The notes under the pieces: generated by a model
The model's input: the letters and a program-made list of their open reading frames with translations, nothing else
Database searches by the model: none
Told to the model about the DNA's origin: nothing
Position numbers and translations under genes: made by a program
NCBI RefSeq assembly: GCF_001952075.1
Contig: NZ_LXYU01000001.1
Location: 682,001 to 746,000 of the forward strand
Length of the DNA: 64,000 nucleotides
Direction: 5' to 3'
Source of the DNA: Ditibartonella apis
Lineage (GTDB): Bacteria > Pseudomonadota > Alphaproteobacteria > Rhizobiales > Rhizobiaceae
In this document: in pieces, positions 9,540-18,850 of the stretch
Numbering within the stretch: the first letter of the stretch is position 1
Layout of the letters: each line of letters begins with the position of its first letter

Positions 9540-9707
9540 ATGGCAACTGAAGCACATCTGGAATCTTTGGAACGCAAACACCAGCAGCTTGAAAGCGAAA
9601 TTGACAAAGCCATGGCTTCGCCTTCTGCCGATGATCTTGCTATCAACGAACTCAAGCGCAAGAAGCTTGCACTTAAAGACGAAATTGAAAAGCTGAAAAA
9701 TTTGTAA
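9540..9707 (+). CDS. DUF465 (YdcH-like) small protein, second copy
   Basis: 55 residues beginning MATEAHLESLERKHQQLE, with the DUF465 core ELKRKKLALKDEIEKLK at the C-terminus. A strong AAGGAG (9527-9532) sits 7 bases before this ATG. An earlier in-frame ATG at 9534 is only one base from that site, so it was not used. It is a divergent paralogue of the gene at 9099-9302. Function is unknown. Confidence 0.85.
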   Translation: MATEAHLESLERKHQQLESEIDKAMASPSADDLAINELKRKKLALKDEIEKLKNL

Positions 9708-10138
9708 GCTCCATTATTGGCTTCTCTCTAACGGGGCACGAAGTTGTGTCCCGAACAAGATATGCCTGAAACAAACGGCATAGGCCGAAGCATGGACTTG
9801 GAACATGTTAGATTTTTTAAAGTTGAACGATATTTTCCAATAGCCAAGCCGAGGGTCTTGAAAAATTTCACAAATCACCCGATTCGAGGGATGATCGGGG
9901 TGGGCGTCAATAAAGGTAAAAAGCATGTTTCAACGTGCTATTTTACATTACAAAATGTGCACAGTTGAAAGTCCAACGCCGTATCGCGTCAAAGATAGGG
10001 AAGCTTTTTAAAAAAATTGGATATTCCGGTATAAATCTCACTCATCGGAAATAGATGTGATGAAGGGCATTGCCGAAAGCTAAAGCAAACGCCCGAAAAT
10101 TGGCAAAAAGCGCAATCAATTCAAAGAAAGGGAACACG
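9708..10138. other. intergenic stretch
   Basis: It contains one 8-bp hairpin (9732-9753, CGGGGCAC paired with GTGTCCCG) just after the DUF465 stop. The hairpin has no T run and may be a weak terminator or processing site. The open frame at 9744-9968 lacks a ribosome binding site and resembles no family I know. The promoter of the oxidoreductase gene presumably lies near 9990-10120. Confidence 0.5.
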
Positions 10139-11140
10139 ATGACTTTCTCTAAAAAGACAATGAGGGCTATTGAAATTGCCGGTAAGGGCGGGCCTGAAGT
10201 TCTCAAACTGGTTGAAGTCAATGTCCCCGATATCAAAGATAATGAAATTCTTGTGCGTGTTCATGCCGCCGGTGTGAACCGTCCGGATGTTTTCCAAAGG
10301 CAGGGAAGTTATCCGCCGCCGGAAGGAGCCTCGCCACTTCCGGGCTTGGAAATTGCCGGTGAAATTGTCAAACTTGGCTCTCAGGTTAAAAAGTGGAAAA
10401 TTGGTGACAAAGTAACGGCTTTGCTTGCCGGTGGCGGTTATGCGGAATATGCGGCAGTTGCTTTCGACAATGCTTTGCCTGTTCCGGAAGGCTATGATTT
10501 TATCAAAGCAGCGGCATTGCCTGAAACTTTCTTTACAGTTTGGAGCAATGTGTTTGATCGCGCCCATTTAAAATCGGGCGAAGTTTTTCTTGTTCATGGT
10601 GGTACTTCCGGCATCGGAACGACTGCTATCCAATTGGCAAAAGCTTTCGGTGCCAAGGTGATTACAACAGCGGGGACCGATGATAAATGCGAAGCCTGTT
10701 TGAAACTCGGGGCCGATCTTGCAATCAATTATAAAAACGAGGACTTTGTGAGCAAGGTTCAGGAATTTACCAATAAAAAAGGTGTCAACGTAATCCTTGA
10801 TATGGTCGGGGGAGACTATGCCAATAAGAATTACAAAATCGCTGCACCTGAGGGACGCATTGTCCAGATTGCCAATCTTTCCGGCTCTATGGCAACCGTC
10901 AATCTCAACTACATTTATGTAAAGCGGCTTATTCATACCGGCTCGACCCTGCGGGCACGTGACACAGCCTTCAAAGCTGCCATTGCCGCCCAATTGCAAG
11001 AAAAAGTCTGGCCGCTTCTTGAAGCACAAAAAGTTCATCCGGTTATTGATAAGGTTTTTTCGCTTGAAGAGGCAGCAAAAGCCCATGAACGCATCGAATC
11101 GAGCACCCATATTGGCAAAATAATTCTCGAAATTGATTGA
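10139..11140 (+). CDS. NAD(P)H-quinone oxidoreductase, zinc-free MDR family
   Basis: 333 residues of the quinone reductase / PIG3 branch of the medium-chain dehydrogenase superfamily, predicted to reduce quinones or similar carbonyls with NADPH. It has the N-terminal GroES-like domain (VNRPDVFQRQGSYPPP) and a Rossmann domain with VHGGTSGIGTTAIQLAKAFGA near residue 145. The zinc ligands of alcohol dehydrogenases are absent. I chose the ATG at 10139, which follows AAAGGGA, over an upstream in-frame start at 10070 that would add 23 atypical basic residues. It is probably a single-gene unit. Confidence 0.92.
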   Translation: MTFSKKTMRAIEIAGKGGPEVLKLVEVNVPDIKDNEILVRVHAAGVNRPDVFQRQGSYPPPEGASPLPGLEIAGEIVKLGSQVKKWKIGDKVTALLAGGGYAEYAAVAFDNALPVPEGYDFIKAAALPETFFTVWSNVFDRAHLKSGEVFLVHGGTSGIGTTAIQLAKAFGAKVITTAGTDDKCEACLKLGADLAINYKNEDFVSKVQEFTNKKGVNVILDMVGGDYANKNYKIAAPEGRIVQIANLSGSMATVNLNYIYVKRLIHTGSTLRARDTAFKAAIAAQLQEKVWPLLEAQKVHPVIDKVFSLEEAAKAHERIESSTHIGKIILEID

Positions 11141-11271
11141 TCGGCTGCCGAGTTTTACCTGATGTCTTGTCGTTTTATAAAATTCGGTTTATAAGGCTTG
11201 GCGAATTCCCGGAAAATGTGGTCTATTCCACGTCCCGCCTCACCGGAGCGGGCGAACGAGAGGATAATGTT

Positions 11272-11967
11272 ATGGCAACACAACTATTGATGCCCAAAGC
11301 CACAGCTGTTTGGCTGGTTGATAATACGGCGCTTTCTTTTGACCAGATTGCCGCTTTTTGCAAGTTGCATCCATTGGAAGTCAAAGCGATTGCCGATGGA
11401 GAATCAGCACAAGGCATCAAAGGGCTCGATCCGATTATTACCGGCCAGTTGACGCGTGATGAAATTGAGCGCGGCGAAAAGAATAACGATTACCGTCTGA
11501 AAATTTCCGAACCCAAGGTTCGCCTTCCGGAAAACAAGCGTAAAGGACCGCGCTATACCCCGCTTTCAAAGCGTCAGGATCGTCCGAATGCCATTTTGTG
11601 GCTGGTGCGCAATCATCCCGAATTGAAAGATGCGCAGATTTCCCGTCTGATTGGCACAACCAAGTCGACAATTGAACAAATCCGTAATCGTACCCATTGG
11701 AATTCCGCAAACTTGACTCCGATGGATCCGGTAACATTGGGGCTTTGCTCGCAAATCGAACTCGACATTGAAGTTGATAAAGCTGCCAAAAACCGTCCGG
11801 CTGTTACACCTGAAGACGGTACTTTGTTACCTGCATCGGCAACCGAAAATCTTGAAATCAATGAAAATAAGGATGAAGAGCTGGATGCCGACAAGGTTTT
11901 TGCCAAACTTTCATCTCTCAAAAGTAATAGTGACGACCAGACAGGTGATAACCGCGACGACAAATAG
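11272..11967 (+). CDS. trcR: TrcR (DUF1013) cell-cycle transcriptional regulator
   Basis: 231 residues with the conserved alphaproteobacterial DUF1013 core: LLMPKATAVWLVDNTALSFDQIA at the N-terminus, a short helix-turn-helix-like segment around DAQISRLIGTTKSTIEQIRNRTHWN, and an acidic, poorly conserved tail. The family is restricted to alphaproteobacteria and its members are named after a cell-cycle transcription regulator. The ATG at 11272 follows GAGAGGA. An upstream extension to 11137 would overlap the preceding gene and is unlikely. Confidence 0.88.
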   Translation: MATQLLMPKATAVWLVDNTALSFDQIAAFCKLHPLEVKAIADGESAQGIKGLDPIITGQLTRDEIERGEKNNDYRLKISEPKVRLPENKRKGPRYTPLSKRQDRPNAILWLVRNHPELKDAQISRLIGTTKSTIEQIRNRTHWNSANLTPMDPVTLGLCSQIELDIEVDKAAKNRPAVTPEDGTLLPASATENLEINENKDEELDADKVFAKLSSLKSNSDDQTGDNRDDK

Positions 11968-12074
11968 GCTCTGAAAAATTGGACAGGTTTATTTGCTGTT
12001 TAACTTGCTTGAGCAATGAATGAACGCAAAAGTCGGGCCTTGGCATGTGACACAATAAAATGATGTCGGATAAA

Positions 12075-12104
12075 AGGATGCCGCGTTTAAGGATGCCACG
12101 TTTA
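12075..12104. repeat. short tandem repeat, 15-bp unit
   Basis: Two units, AGGATGCCGCGTTTA and AGGATGCCACGTTTA, are followed by a partial third (GGGATGTCC). They lie in the trcR 3' region before its terminator. No function can be inferred. Confidence 0.7.
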
Positions 12105-12143
12105 GGGATGTCCGAGTTATCAGAAGTTTGATTGTTTTGAATG

Positions 12144-12172
12144 ACCCGCAATTTTTCAAATTGCGGGTTTTG
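12144..12172 (+). terminator. terminator downstream of trcR
   Basis: An 11-bp stem (ACCCGCAATTT, 12144-12154, pairing with 12158-12168), a 3-base loop and a T-rich tail. It lies 177 bases beyond the trcR stop. Confidence 0.88.
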
Positions 12173-12817
12173 TTTATTCTCGTACTACTGGTTTTATTTT
12201 TTTGGAAGAAATGCCTGTTTTCCTGAAAAATTTATGTCGACATGAATCGGATAATAAAAATTATCAATCTTGTTCTAGAAGGGTAATTGAAACGGGAAAG
12301 CCGAAAAAATAAGTAAAAGTCAATAAAAAAATCAGTAAAAGTCAACAATTAGCTTCGTCGGAAAGATAACAATTAAAATTCTTTGCGCTTATTAACTGTT
12401 GAGAAATACGATTAAGCAAACTAGTTGAGTTATTAATTTTCACCGGACAGTTTCATTTTTTTGCGATATTTTTACAATATTTGAATATCAGCACGAGGAA
12501 CAGCTATCCGATCCCGCCAATATAACAATGCAAAAAGGTAAATCTGTATATTTATAGCGTTATCGAATTGTCATTGGATCAATAAAAAATTACCAAAAAT
12601 TAACCATCTTTGTCTATCTATAGCGAGGAAGCGGAGGCACCGGAATCTTCCAGTTTTGGCCTTTGTTTCACCAAATTTAAACGTCATAGAAATGTCGTGA
12701 AGCATTATTAATAGAATTTTTTTGAATGCTTCGGGCGTTTAGACAGGAATTGAAGAGTTTTGCTAAAGGCCGCCCGGTAAAAGATGCCGGGCGTTTGGAT
12801 TCAGGGATTAACACATT
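12173..12817. other. long A+T-rich intergenic region upstream of tolQ
   Basis: About 645 bases with no plausible gene on either strand. It presumably holds the promoter of the tol operon. The ybgC thioesterase gene that precedes tolQ in many proteobacteria is absent here. A G+C-richer patch near 12625-12660 does not fold into anything I recognise. Confidence 0.6.
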
Positions 12818-13531
12818 ATGCCGGGAATAGAATTAGCAAGTCCAGCGTCAGTAGGAATCTGGAGCCTGTTCATGCAGGCCAATTGGGTTGTAAAAGCTGT
12901 CATGATCGGCTTGCTATTGGCATCTATCTGGAGCTGGGCAATTATTATTGATAAATTGATTGCTTATAGTCGCATTCGCCATGCGATGAACCGTTTCGAG
13001 CAGATTTTCTGGTCCGGACAATCGCTTGAAGATCTTTACAGAAATCTGAATGACCGACGGGTTTTCGGAATGGGAGCCATTTTTATGGCCGCCATGCGAG
13101 AATGGAAGAAGTCGCTTGAAAAGGGTGCACGTTCACCTATGGGCTTGCAAAGCCGCATTGATAAAGCGATGGATGTTGCACTCGCCCGCGAGAGTGACAG
13201 AATGGAATCGCGTTTGGGGTTTCTCGCAACAGTCGGTTCGGCAGGGCCATTTATCGGCTTGTTCGGAACGGTTGTCGGTATTATGAGTTCTTTCCAGTCC
13301 ATTGCTGCATCAAAAAATACCTCTCTTGCCGTTGTTGCACCCGGTATTGCGGAAGCTTTGTTGGCAACGGCCATTGGCCTTCTTGCGGCTATTCCGGCAG
13401 TTATTGCATTCAATAAATTGTCGGGAGACGCGGGGAAAATCACCGGACGTCTTGAAGGCTTTGCCGATGAATTTTCAGCCATTCTTTCCCGTCAAATCGA
13501 TGAGAAATTGACTTCTCGCCAGTCTTACTAA
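12818..13531 (+). CDS. tolQ: TolQ, proton channel component of the Tol-Pal system
   Basis: 237 residues with three membrane helices: about 22-45, 140-165 ([20 protein letters not shown]) and 175-200 ([24 protein letters not shown]). With TolR it forms the inner-membrane motor that uses the proton gradient to energise TolA and the outer-membrane Pal network during cell division. The motifs match the MotA/TolQ/ExbB family. It is the first gene of tolQRA-B-pal-cpoB, and tolR begins 14 bases after its stop. The related exbB at 27408 is distinguished by its long N-terminal extension. Confidence 0.96.
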   Translation: MPGIELASPASVGIWSLFMQANWVVKAVMIGLLLASIWSWAIIIDKLIAYSRIRHAMNRFEQIFWSGQSLEDLYRNLNDRRVFGMGAIFMAAMREWKKSLEKGARSPMGLQSRIDKAMDVALARESDRMESRLGFLATVGSAGPFIGLFGTVVGIMSSFQSIAASKNTSLAVVAPGIAEALLATAIGLLAAIPAVIAFNKLSGDAGKITGRLEGFADEFSAILSRQIDEKLTSRQSY

Positions 13532-13545
13532 AAAGGAATTCTGAG

Positions 13546-14007
13546 ATGGGTATGGCTGTAGGAAGTTCCGGTGGTTCGAGACGGCGTGGTCGCCGTGGCG
13601 GCGCACCGCGTCGTGGCTTGATGAGCGAAATCAACGTTACACCATTTGTCGATGTGATGCTGGTTCTGTTGATTATTTTCATGGTTTCGGCACCATTGCT
13701 TGTCAATGGTGTGCCGCTTGATTTGCCAAAGACGCAAGCCGGACCCGTCAATACCGAAACAAAACCTTTGACAGTTTCCATTAACGATCAGGGGCGCCTT
13801 GCCGTTAACGAAGAATATTACGATACGCCCGATGAAGTTGTCGCAAAATTGAAAGCTGTGACAGAATCAGGCGGCGACGCTTCCAAGCAACGTATTTTTG
13901 TTCGCGGGGCAAAAACAGTAGAATACCAGAAGGTTCTTGACCTTCTCGCAATCATTCAGAAAGCGGGCTTTACCAATGTTGCATTGGCAAGTCTGCCACA
14001 ACAGTAA
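13546..14007 (+). CDS. tolR: TolR, motor component of the Tol-Pal system
   Basis: 153 residues. A basic cytoplasmic N-terminus ([13 protein letters not shown]) is followed by one membrane helix with the conserved acidic residue, [20 protein letters not shown] (the Asp of FVDVML), and a periplasmic domain. The membrane aspartate is essential for proton flow in the ExbD/TolR family. It sits between tolQ and tolA with short gaps and is presumably co-transcribed. Confidence 0.96.
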   Translation: MGMAVGSSGGSRRRGRRGGAPRRGLMSEINVTPFVDVMLVLLIIFMVSAPLLVNGVPLDLPKTQAGPVNTETKPLTVSINDQGRLAVNEEYYDTPDEVVAKLKAVTESGGDASKQRIFVRGAKTVEYQKVLDLLAIIQKAGFTNVALASLPQQ

Positions 14008-14028
14008 AATTGGCGATAGACTGATATT

Positions 14029-15081
14029 ATGAAAGCAGGTCTGGCAACATCGGTAGCGGCACATGCCCTGATTCTTACCTGGGGGCTTATCAGCCTTTCC
14101 TCGCCGGCCGATTTTAATGCGGAGGTAACCGAAGCTTTGCCGGTTTCTCTGGTGCCGATTGCCGAAACAACTTCGATACAAAAAGGCGAGTTGACTGCAT
14201 CCAAAGAGAATAAAGCCGCGCCGAAGCCGACCACAAAACCGGTTGAAAAGCCTGACGCCGAGCATGTCGGTGATGGCAAGGTTGATAATGAAGCACCACT
14301 AAAGCCCAAGGAAAAGGATCGCGACGTGGATGCAACACCGCCGCCTTCAGGCACACCCGACGCGGATCCGAATCCTGTTCCCCCTACAAAAACACCGGAA
14401 ACAAAACCGGATAATACGCCAAAACCTGAAGAAAAACCGAAGGTAGAAGAACAAAAGCCGGAAGAAAGTGCAAAACCGGATCAGGCAGAGCCGAAGCCGG
14501 AAGAATCAGCTGATGCGACTGAACCTGCAAGTGAGCCGAAGAAGGATCCTTTCCCGAATCTGCCTGAAAAGGCACCTTTGCCGACAGCAAAACCGAAACC
14601 GGCAGAACCAAAGCCTGCTGTAAAAGCCAAAGGTGAAAGTGTCGACGATATTCTGGCAATGAATGAAAAGGCCTTGATTGATAAAACGCGCACATCCGGC
14701 GGTGGTGCTGCCCGTTCACAAGGTCCTGCGGGGTTTGGCGCCAAGAAAAATATCGGCAATGGTCAGGATGTTGGACAGACACTCGTTAATGCGGCAACAA
14801 GTTGTATCACCAAAAACTTGAAATTGGCGGCTCTTGGCGGTGGAGTTGCCGGAGAAAATCCGGTTGCAGAAGCCAAGTTTAATTTGAGCATCGAGGGTAA
14901 AGTTGTCGGTGAACCGATTATTACCGGAATGAGTGGTAACCCCAATAAAGTGGACTTGCTGATCAACCAGACACGTGCGGCCATATTTGCCTGTCAGCCG
15001 TTCGAGGATTTGCCACGTGACCAATACGACAAATGGGGTCAGGGATTTGATTTGAAAATCGACCCGTTCAATTCGTTCTGA
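14029..15081 (+). CDS. tolA: TolA-like energy-transducing envelope protein
   Basis: 350 residues: one N-terminal membrane helix (about 5-25), a long Lys/Pro/Glu-rich linker (about 45-210, many KPEEKP-type repeats) and a C-terminal folded domain with the TolA-like VDLLINQTRAAIFACQPFEDLP. TolA spans the periplasm and couples the TolQR motor to Pal and TolB. The proline-rich linker replaces the alanine-rich helix of the Escherichia protein, which is common in alphaproteobacteria. It is identified mainly by its place after tolR. Confidence 0.88.
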   Translation: MKAGLATSVAAHALILTWGLISLSSPADFNAEVTEALPVSLVPIAETTSIQKGELTASKENKAAPKPTTKPVEKPDAEHVGDGKVDNEAPLKPKEKDRDVDATPPPSGTPDADPNPVPPTKTPETKPDNTPKPEEKPKVEEQKPEESAKPDQAEPKPEESADATEPASEPKKDPFPNLPEKAPLPTAKPKPAEPKPAVKAKGESVDDILAMNEKALIDKTRTSGGGAARSQGPAGFGAKKNIGNGQDVGQTLVNAATSCITKNLKLAALGGGVAGENPVAEAKFNLSIEGKVVGEPIITGMSGNPNKVDLLINQTRAAIFACQPFEDLPRDQYDKWGQGFDLKIDPFNSF

Positions 15082-15485
15082 TTGTGTCGACGTATTTTGT
15101 GACGGGATTAAAGAAGGTAAAGAACTTTAGGAGAGATGACCGACTTTGCTATTCACCAATGGTGTTGATGAAATAATTTCTTCATGATGGCGGAAGACAG
15201 TTTCGATGTTCATGTTGTTTTCGGTTGCACATCCGGTTTCCGGCCTAACAAAATTATCTCATGGCAATGATGATAGTGGCAGAGGACAAGACGTTGCTCG
15301 AAAATGGTTTGAAGATATCGGGCAGTTGGTAACAATCTGATGCAAAAAGGCTTGGAACCGGTTTTTCAAAAAAGTCTTGTCATGATTGAAAAGCGGTTCA
15401 TGCAATTGGAATAAACATCCGGAATTTTTACTATTCCGATACGAAAAAGACGTAACGTGGAATGCTTCAAGGCAACGGAAAGAAA
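15082..15485. other. unusually long gap between tolA and tolB
   Basis: About 400 bases separate two genes that are usually nearly adjacent. No reading frame, hairpin with T run or RNA gene was recognised. It may contain a second promoter for tolB. Confidence 0.5.
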
Positions 15486-16814
15486 ATGGTTTCTTCGATG
15501 ATTAAGAAAAATAAGCGCCTTTATATTTTTGTTTTTTTGTCAATGGTTTTGCCATTTTTAAGCTGGCATACCGCTTTTGCGCAATTGAAGGGAACTGTCT
15601 CGTCAGCCGATTTCAATCCAATCCCCATTGCGGTTACCGATTTTATCGCGGGTGACCAGATGGGGGTGCAAATTTCTTCAGTGGTGACCGCAGATCTTGA
15701 ACGTTCAGGGCTTTTCAAGCCGATTGACAAATCGTCATTTCTGGAACGTATTTCCAATCCGGATGTACAACCGCGGTTTCCCGATTGGCAACAAATCAAC
15801 GCACAGGGTCTGGTAACCGGCCGTGTGACAAAAGAAGCAGATGGACGACTGCGCGTAGAATTCCGCTTGTGGGATGTCTATGGTGGCAAACAACTTGAAG
15901 GCCGCCAGTTCTATGCAACGCCCCAAACCTGGCGCCGCGTTGCCCATATTATCGCCGATGCCATTTACACAAAGATGACCGGTGAAAAGGGGTATTTCGA
16001 TACACGCATCGTATTCGTTGATGAAACAGGTGCAGCAAATGCACGTGTCAAACGTCTTGCCATTATGGATCAGGATGGAGCAAACCTCACTTATATCTCG
16101 AACGGCCGTGAACTCGTTTTAACACCGCGTTTTTCACCAAGCCGTCAGGAAATTACCTATATGGCTTATGCCGGTAACAATGTCCCGAAGGTTTATTTGC
16201 AACAGATTGAAACAGGCCAGCGTGAACTTGTCGGTACTTTCCCGAATATGACTATTGCACCACGTTTTTCACCTGATGGTCAAAAAGTGATTATGAGCCT
16301 CTTGCAGGATAATGGCAGTGCCAATCTTTACACCATGGATTTGCGCTCCCGTTCGACAACTCGCCTCACGACAACACCGGCCATTGATACATCGGCTTCC
16401 TATTCGCCCGATGGTACGCAGATTGTTTTTGAATCCGATCGCGGAGGAAAACCGCAAATCTATGTTATGAATACCGATGGCAGTAACCAGCACCGTATTT
16501 CATTCGGCGATGGTAGCTATTCGACACCAGTGTGGTCACCTCGTGGCGATTATATTGCCTTCACCAAACAGTCGCAGGGGCAGTTTTCAATCGGTGTCAT
16601 GAAGCCTGACGGGCAGGGTGAACGCTTGTTGACATCGGGCTTTCATAATGAAGGACCGACATGGGCACCGAATGGTCGCGTTATCATGTTCTTCCGGCAA
16701 AATCAGGGACAGCAGCCAAAGCTCTATACAATAGATATTACGGGACGCAATGAACGTGCTTTACCAACTCCCAATGGAGCCTCCGATCCGGCCTGGTCGC
16801 CGCTTCTTGATTAG
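15486..16814 (+). CDS. tolB: TolB, periplasmic component of the Tol-Pal system
   Basis: About 442 residues: a signal peptide ending near WHTAFAQ, an N-terminal alpha/beta domain (IAVTDF...) and a C-terminal beta-propeller made of repeats such as [29 protein letters not shown] and [13 protein letters not shown]. TolB binds Pal and is released by TolA. I chose the ATG at 15486 because GGAAAG precedes it; in-frame alternatives are 15462 and 15498, and each still gives a workable signal peptide. Confidence 0.95.
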   Translation: MVSSMIKKNKRLYIFVFLSMVLPFLSWHTAFAQLKGTVSSADFNPIPIAVTDFIAGDQMGVQISSVVTADLERSGLFKPIDKSSFLERISNPDVQPRFPDWQQINAQGLVTGRVTKEADGRLRVEFRLWDVYGGKQLEGRQFYATPQTWRRVAHIIADAIYTKMTGEKGYFDTRIVFVDETGAANARVKRLAIMDQDGANLTYISNGRELVLTPRFSPSRQEITYMAYAGNNVPKVYLQQIETGQRELVGTFPNMTIAPRFSPDGQKVIMSLLQDNGSANLYTMDLRSRSTTRLTTTPAIDTSASYSPDGTQIVFESDRGGKPQIYVMNTDGSNQHRISFGDGSYSTPVWSPRGDYIAFTKQSQGQFSIGVMKPDGQGERLLTSGFHNEGPTWAPNGRVIMFFRQNQGQQPKLYTIDITGRNERALPTPNGASDPAWSPLLD

Positions 16815-16918
16815 CAGGAATACCGCTATCTATCTTAAAAGGGCTTCAAGGTTTTATAATTCGGAGGTTTTCGGCTGATTGACCTTGTTAGCCTGAACAA
16901 GAAAAGAAATTGGTTTCA

Positions 16919-16955
16919 ACGCCGCTTTGAAAGTTTTAAAGCGGCGTTTTTATTT
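16919..16955 (+). terminator. terminator downstream of tolB
   Basis: The stem AACGCCGCTTT (16919-16929) pairs with AAAGCGGCGTT (16938-16948) and is followed by TTTT. It separates tolB from pal, so pal probably also has its own promoter in 16956-17180. Confidence 0.88.
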
Positions 16956-17180
16956 AACGGTTTTTCCGTTTAACTTGCTATTGGACTTTTTACTCATTTC
17001 GCGCTAAGGAAAATCACATCTGCCGTCTTTCCGCCTCAATCAGCGAGCAACCGGTGGATTTGTATTTTTTATAAAAAGTGATGCGTAAGTATTCATTAAC
17101 CATGCGTGTTGAGAGCTTTTTAAGCAAATCAAGCTAAAAGCCTTGAAAATCAACCGCTAACTTTTAAGGAGTCTCGGCAC

Positions 17181-17672
17181 ATGGGCCGTTTCCAAAAACT
17201 TGCTCGCAATCCGCTTGCTATAGCATTTGTCTTATCGCTAACTCTCGCTGGCTGCGCCAAACACGGCCTGAATGATCCCAATGCGCTTGGACTGAACAAC
17301 GCAAAACCGGGATCAGCGCAGGACTTTACAGTCAACGTTGGTGACCGCGTATTCTTTGATCTTGATTCATCCAGCATTCGTGCCGATGCCCAGCAGACAT
17401 TGACCCGTCAGGCACAATGGTTGCAGCGTTATCCGCAATACACCATTACTGTTGAAGGTCATGCCGACGAACGTGGTACACGCGAATACAATATCGCACT
17501 TGGCCAGCGCCGTGCTGTTGCCGCACGTGATTATTTGATTTCACAGGGTGTTGCCGCCAACCGTATGCGGACCATTTCTTATGGTAAGGAACGTCCGGTT
17601 GCAGTTTGCGATGCTCCGCAGTGCTGGAACCAGAACCGTCGTGCTGTTACAGTCCTGAACAACGCACGCTGA
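17181..17672 (+). CDS. pal: Pal, peptidoglycan-associated outer-membrane lipoprotein
   Basis: 163 residues. The signal peptide ends in the lipobox LTLAGC, so the mature protein is lipidated on Cys25 and anchored in the outer membrane. The C-terminal OmpA-like domain carries the peptidoglycan-binding pattern VEGHADERGTREYNIALGQRRA. Pal ties the outer membrane to the wall and is moved by TolB and TolA. AAGGAG precedes the start, and strong terminators lie on both sides of the gene, giving it a separate transcript. Confidence 0.96.
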   Translation: MGRFQKLARNPLAIAFVLSLTLAGCAKHGLNDPNALGLNNAKPGSAQDFTVNVGDRVFFDLDSSSIRADAQQTLTRQAQWLQRYPQYTITVEGHADERGTREYNIALGQRRAVAARDYLISQGVAANRMRTISYGKERPVAVCDAPQCWNQNRRAVTVLNNAR

Positions 17673-17695
17673 TTTAAAGTTTTATTCACATTTGA

Positions 17696-17725
17696 AAACG
17701 GCCCTTTAAGAGGGCCGTTTTTTTG
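17696..17725 (+). terminator. terminator of pal
   Basis: The stem AAACGGCCCT/AGGGCCGTTT with loop TTAAG is followed by a run of seven T. It begins 24 bases after the pal stop. Confidence 0.92.
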
Positions 17726-17794
17726 TGACAAATTTCCGCCGAAGTTGGCTGCTAACGGTTTTAATGACGCGAACATAAATAAAAGGACAGCACA

Positions 17795-18850
17795 ATGGGT
17801 TTTCTTTCTTCCCCCCGTTTATTGACATGTTCGGTAAAACGTCTGGTTATTACAGCAGCTTTTGTACCGGCATTGTCATTTGCCGTACTCTCCCCCTGCT
17901 ATAGTGCATCTGCCGATCAGGGTGGATCGTCTTTTGCAAACGGGCTTTTTCCATTCGGCAAGAAAAAAACTGTCGAAAGCCAGACAGTGCAGATGTCGCC
18001 CCAGCCGGATAGCCGTGTAACCGATCTTCAACAACAGGTGCGTGAACTTACCGGAAAGGTTGAAGAACTGAATTTCATGGTTCTGCAAATGCAGGAACAG
18101 TTGCGCCAATTGCAGCAAGGTGGCGGGGCAGCAGCGCCTTCACAGCAACCGGCACAGGAACCGAAAAAACAGTCACAGGCGGTGGAACCGCAATCGCCCG
18201 CAAGTGAAACCGGTGCCAAACAGGAAATGCCACGGGCGGCAAGCACAACTCAAAGTGCACCGGCACTTCCGGGTGTGGGAGCAGAAAAAACCGCCGAACA
18301 AAAGAATATAAATTCTGAAGAAGCGCCGAAAGATTTGGGGTCGATCGAATTTGACAAAAATGGCAATATCCTTAACGGGAGTGTCAACCAGAATGCGGTA
18401 GCAACGGGAGGCCAAGGGCAAGCTGCACAGACTGGCTCGGCTTTGCCAACTGCACCACAAACAACAAGCGCAAAAGAACTTTATGACATTGGTTATAAAA
18501 ATATTCTATCCGGCGATTATCGTGCTGCGGAAGCAGATTTTCGAGCTTTTCAGGAGCGTTATCCGACCGATCCGCAAATTGCCGATGCAAGTTTCTGGCT
18601 TGGTGAATCTCTTTTTGGACAGAAGCGCTATCGCGAAGCGGCACAAGCTTATATTGATGTGCAGCGTAATCACAAAGATTCTCCGCGCGGGCCCGAAAAT
18701 CTTTTAAAACTTGGAATGAGCATGGCTCATCTTGATGAACAGAAAGTGGCTTGCGCAACCTTTGCCGAAGTGACAAAACGTTACAAAACTGTAGATCCGG
18801 CAGTTCTGAAACGTGTCAAGGACGAGCAAAGTCGCAACAAGTGTCAATAA
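17795..18850 (+). CDS. cpoB: CpoB/YbgF, Tol-Pal-associated coordinator protein
   Basis: 351 residues: a signal peptide (about 1-40), a coiled coil near 70-110 (VTDLQQQVRELTGKVEELN), a low-complexity Gln/Pro linker, and a C-terminal TPR domain (about 225-350, beginning ELYDIGYKNILSGDYRAAEADF). In Escherichia CpoB couples the Tol motor to the septal wall synthase PBP1B. Its position after pal and its domain order support the assignment. Its last codons overlap the GTG start of tilS. Confidence 0.92.
   Translation: MGFLSSPRLLTCSVKRLVITAAFVPALSFAVLSPCYSASADQGGSSFANGLFPFGKKKTVESQTVQMSPQPDSRVTDLQQQVRELTGKVEELNFMVLQMQEQLRQLQQGGGAAAPSQQPAQEPKKQSQAVEPQSPASETGAKQEMPRAASTTQSAPALPGVGAEKTAEQKNINSEEAPKDLGSIEFDKNGNILNGSVNQNAVATGGQGQAAQTGSALPTAPQTTSAKELYDIGYKNILSGDYRAAEADFRAFQERYPTDPQIADASFWLGESLFGQKRYREAAQAYIDVQRNHKDSPRGPENLLKLGMSMAHLDEQKVACATFAEVTKRYKTVDPAVLKRVKDEQSRNKCQ

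Noticed and set aside
9732-9753. Hairpin after the DUF465 gene taken as a terminator
   Set aside because: No T run on the plus or minus side, so not called as a terminator; mentioned only within the intergenic entry.
9744-9968. 74-codon plus-strand frame after the DUF465 gene
   Set aside because: No ribosome binding site, no recognisable family.
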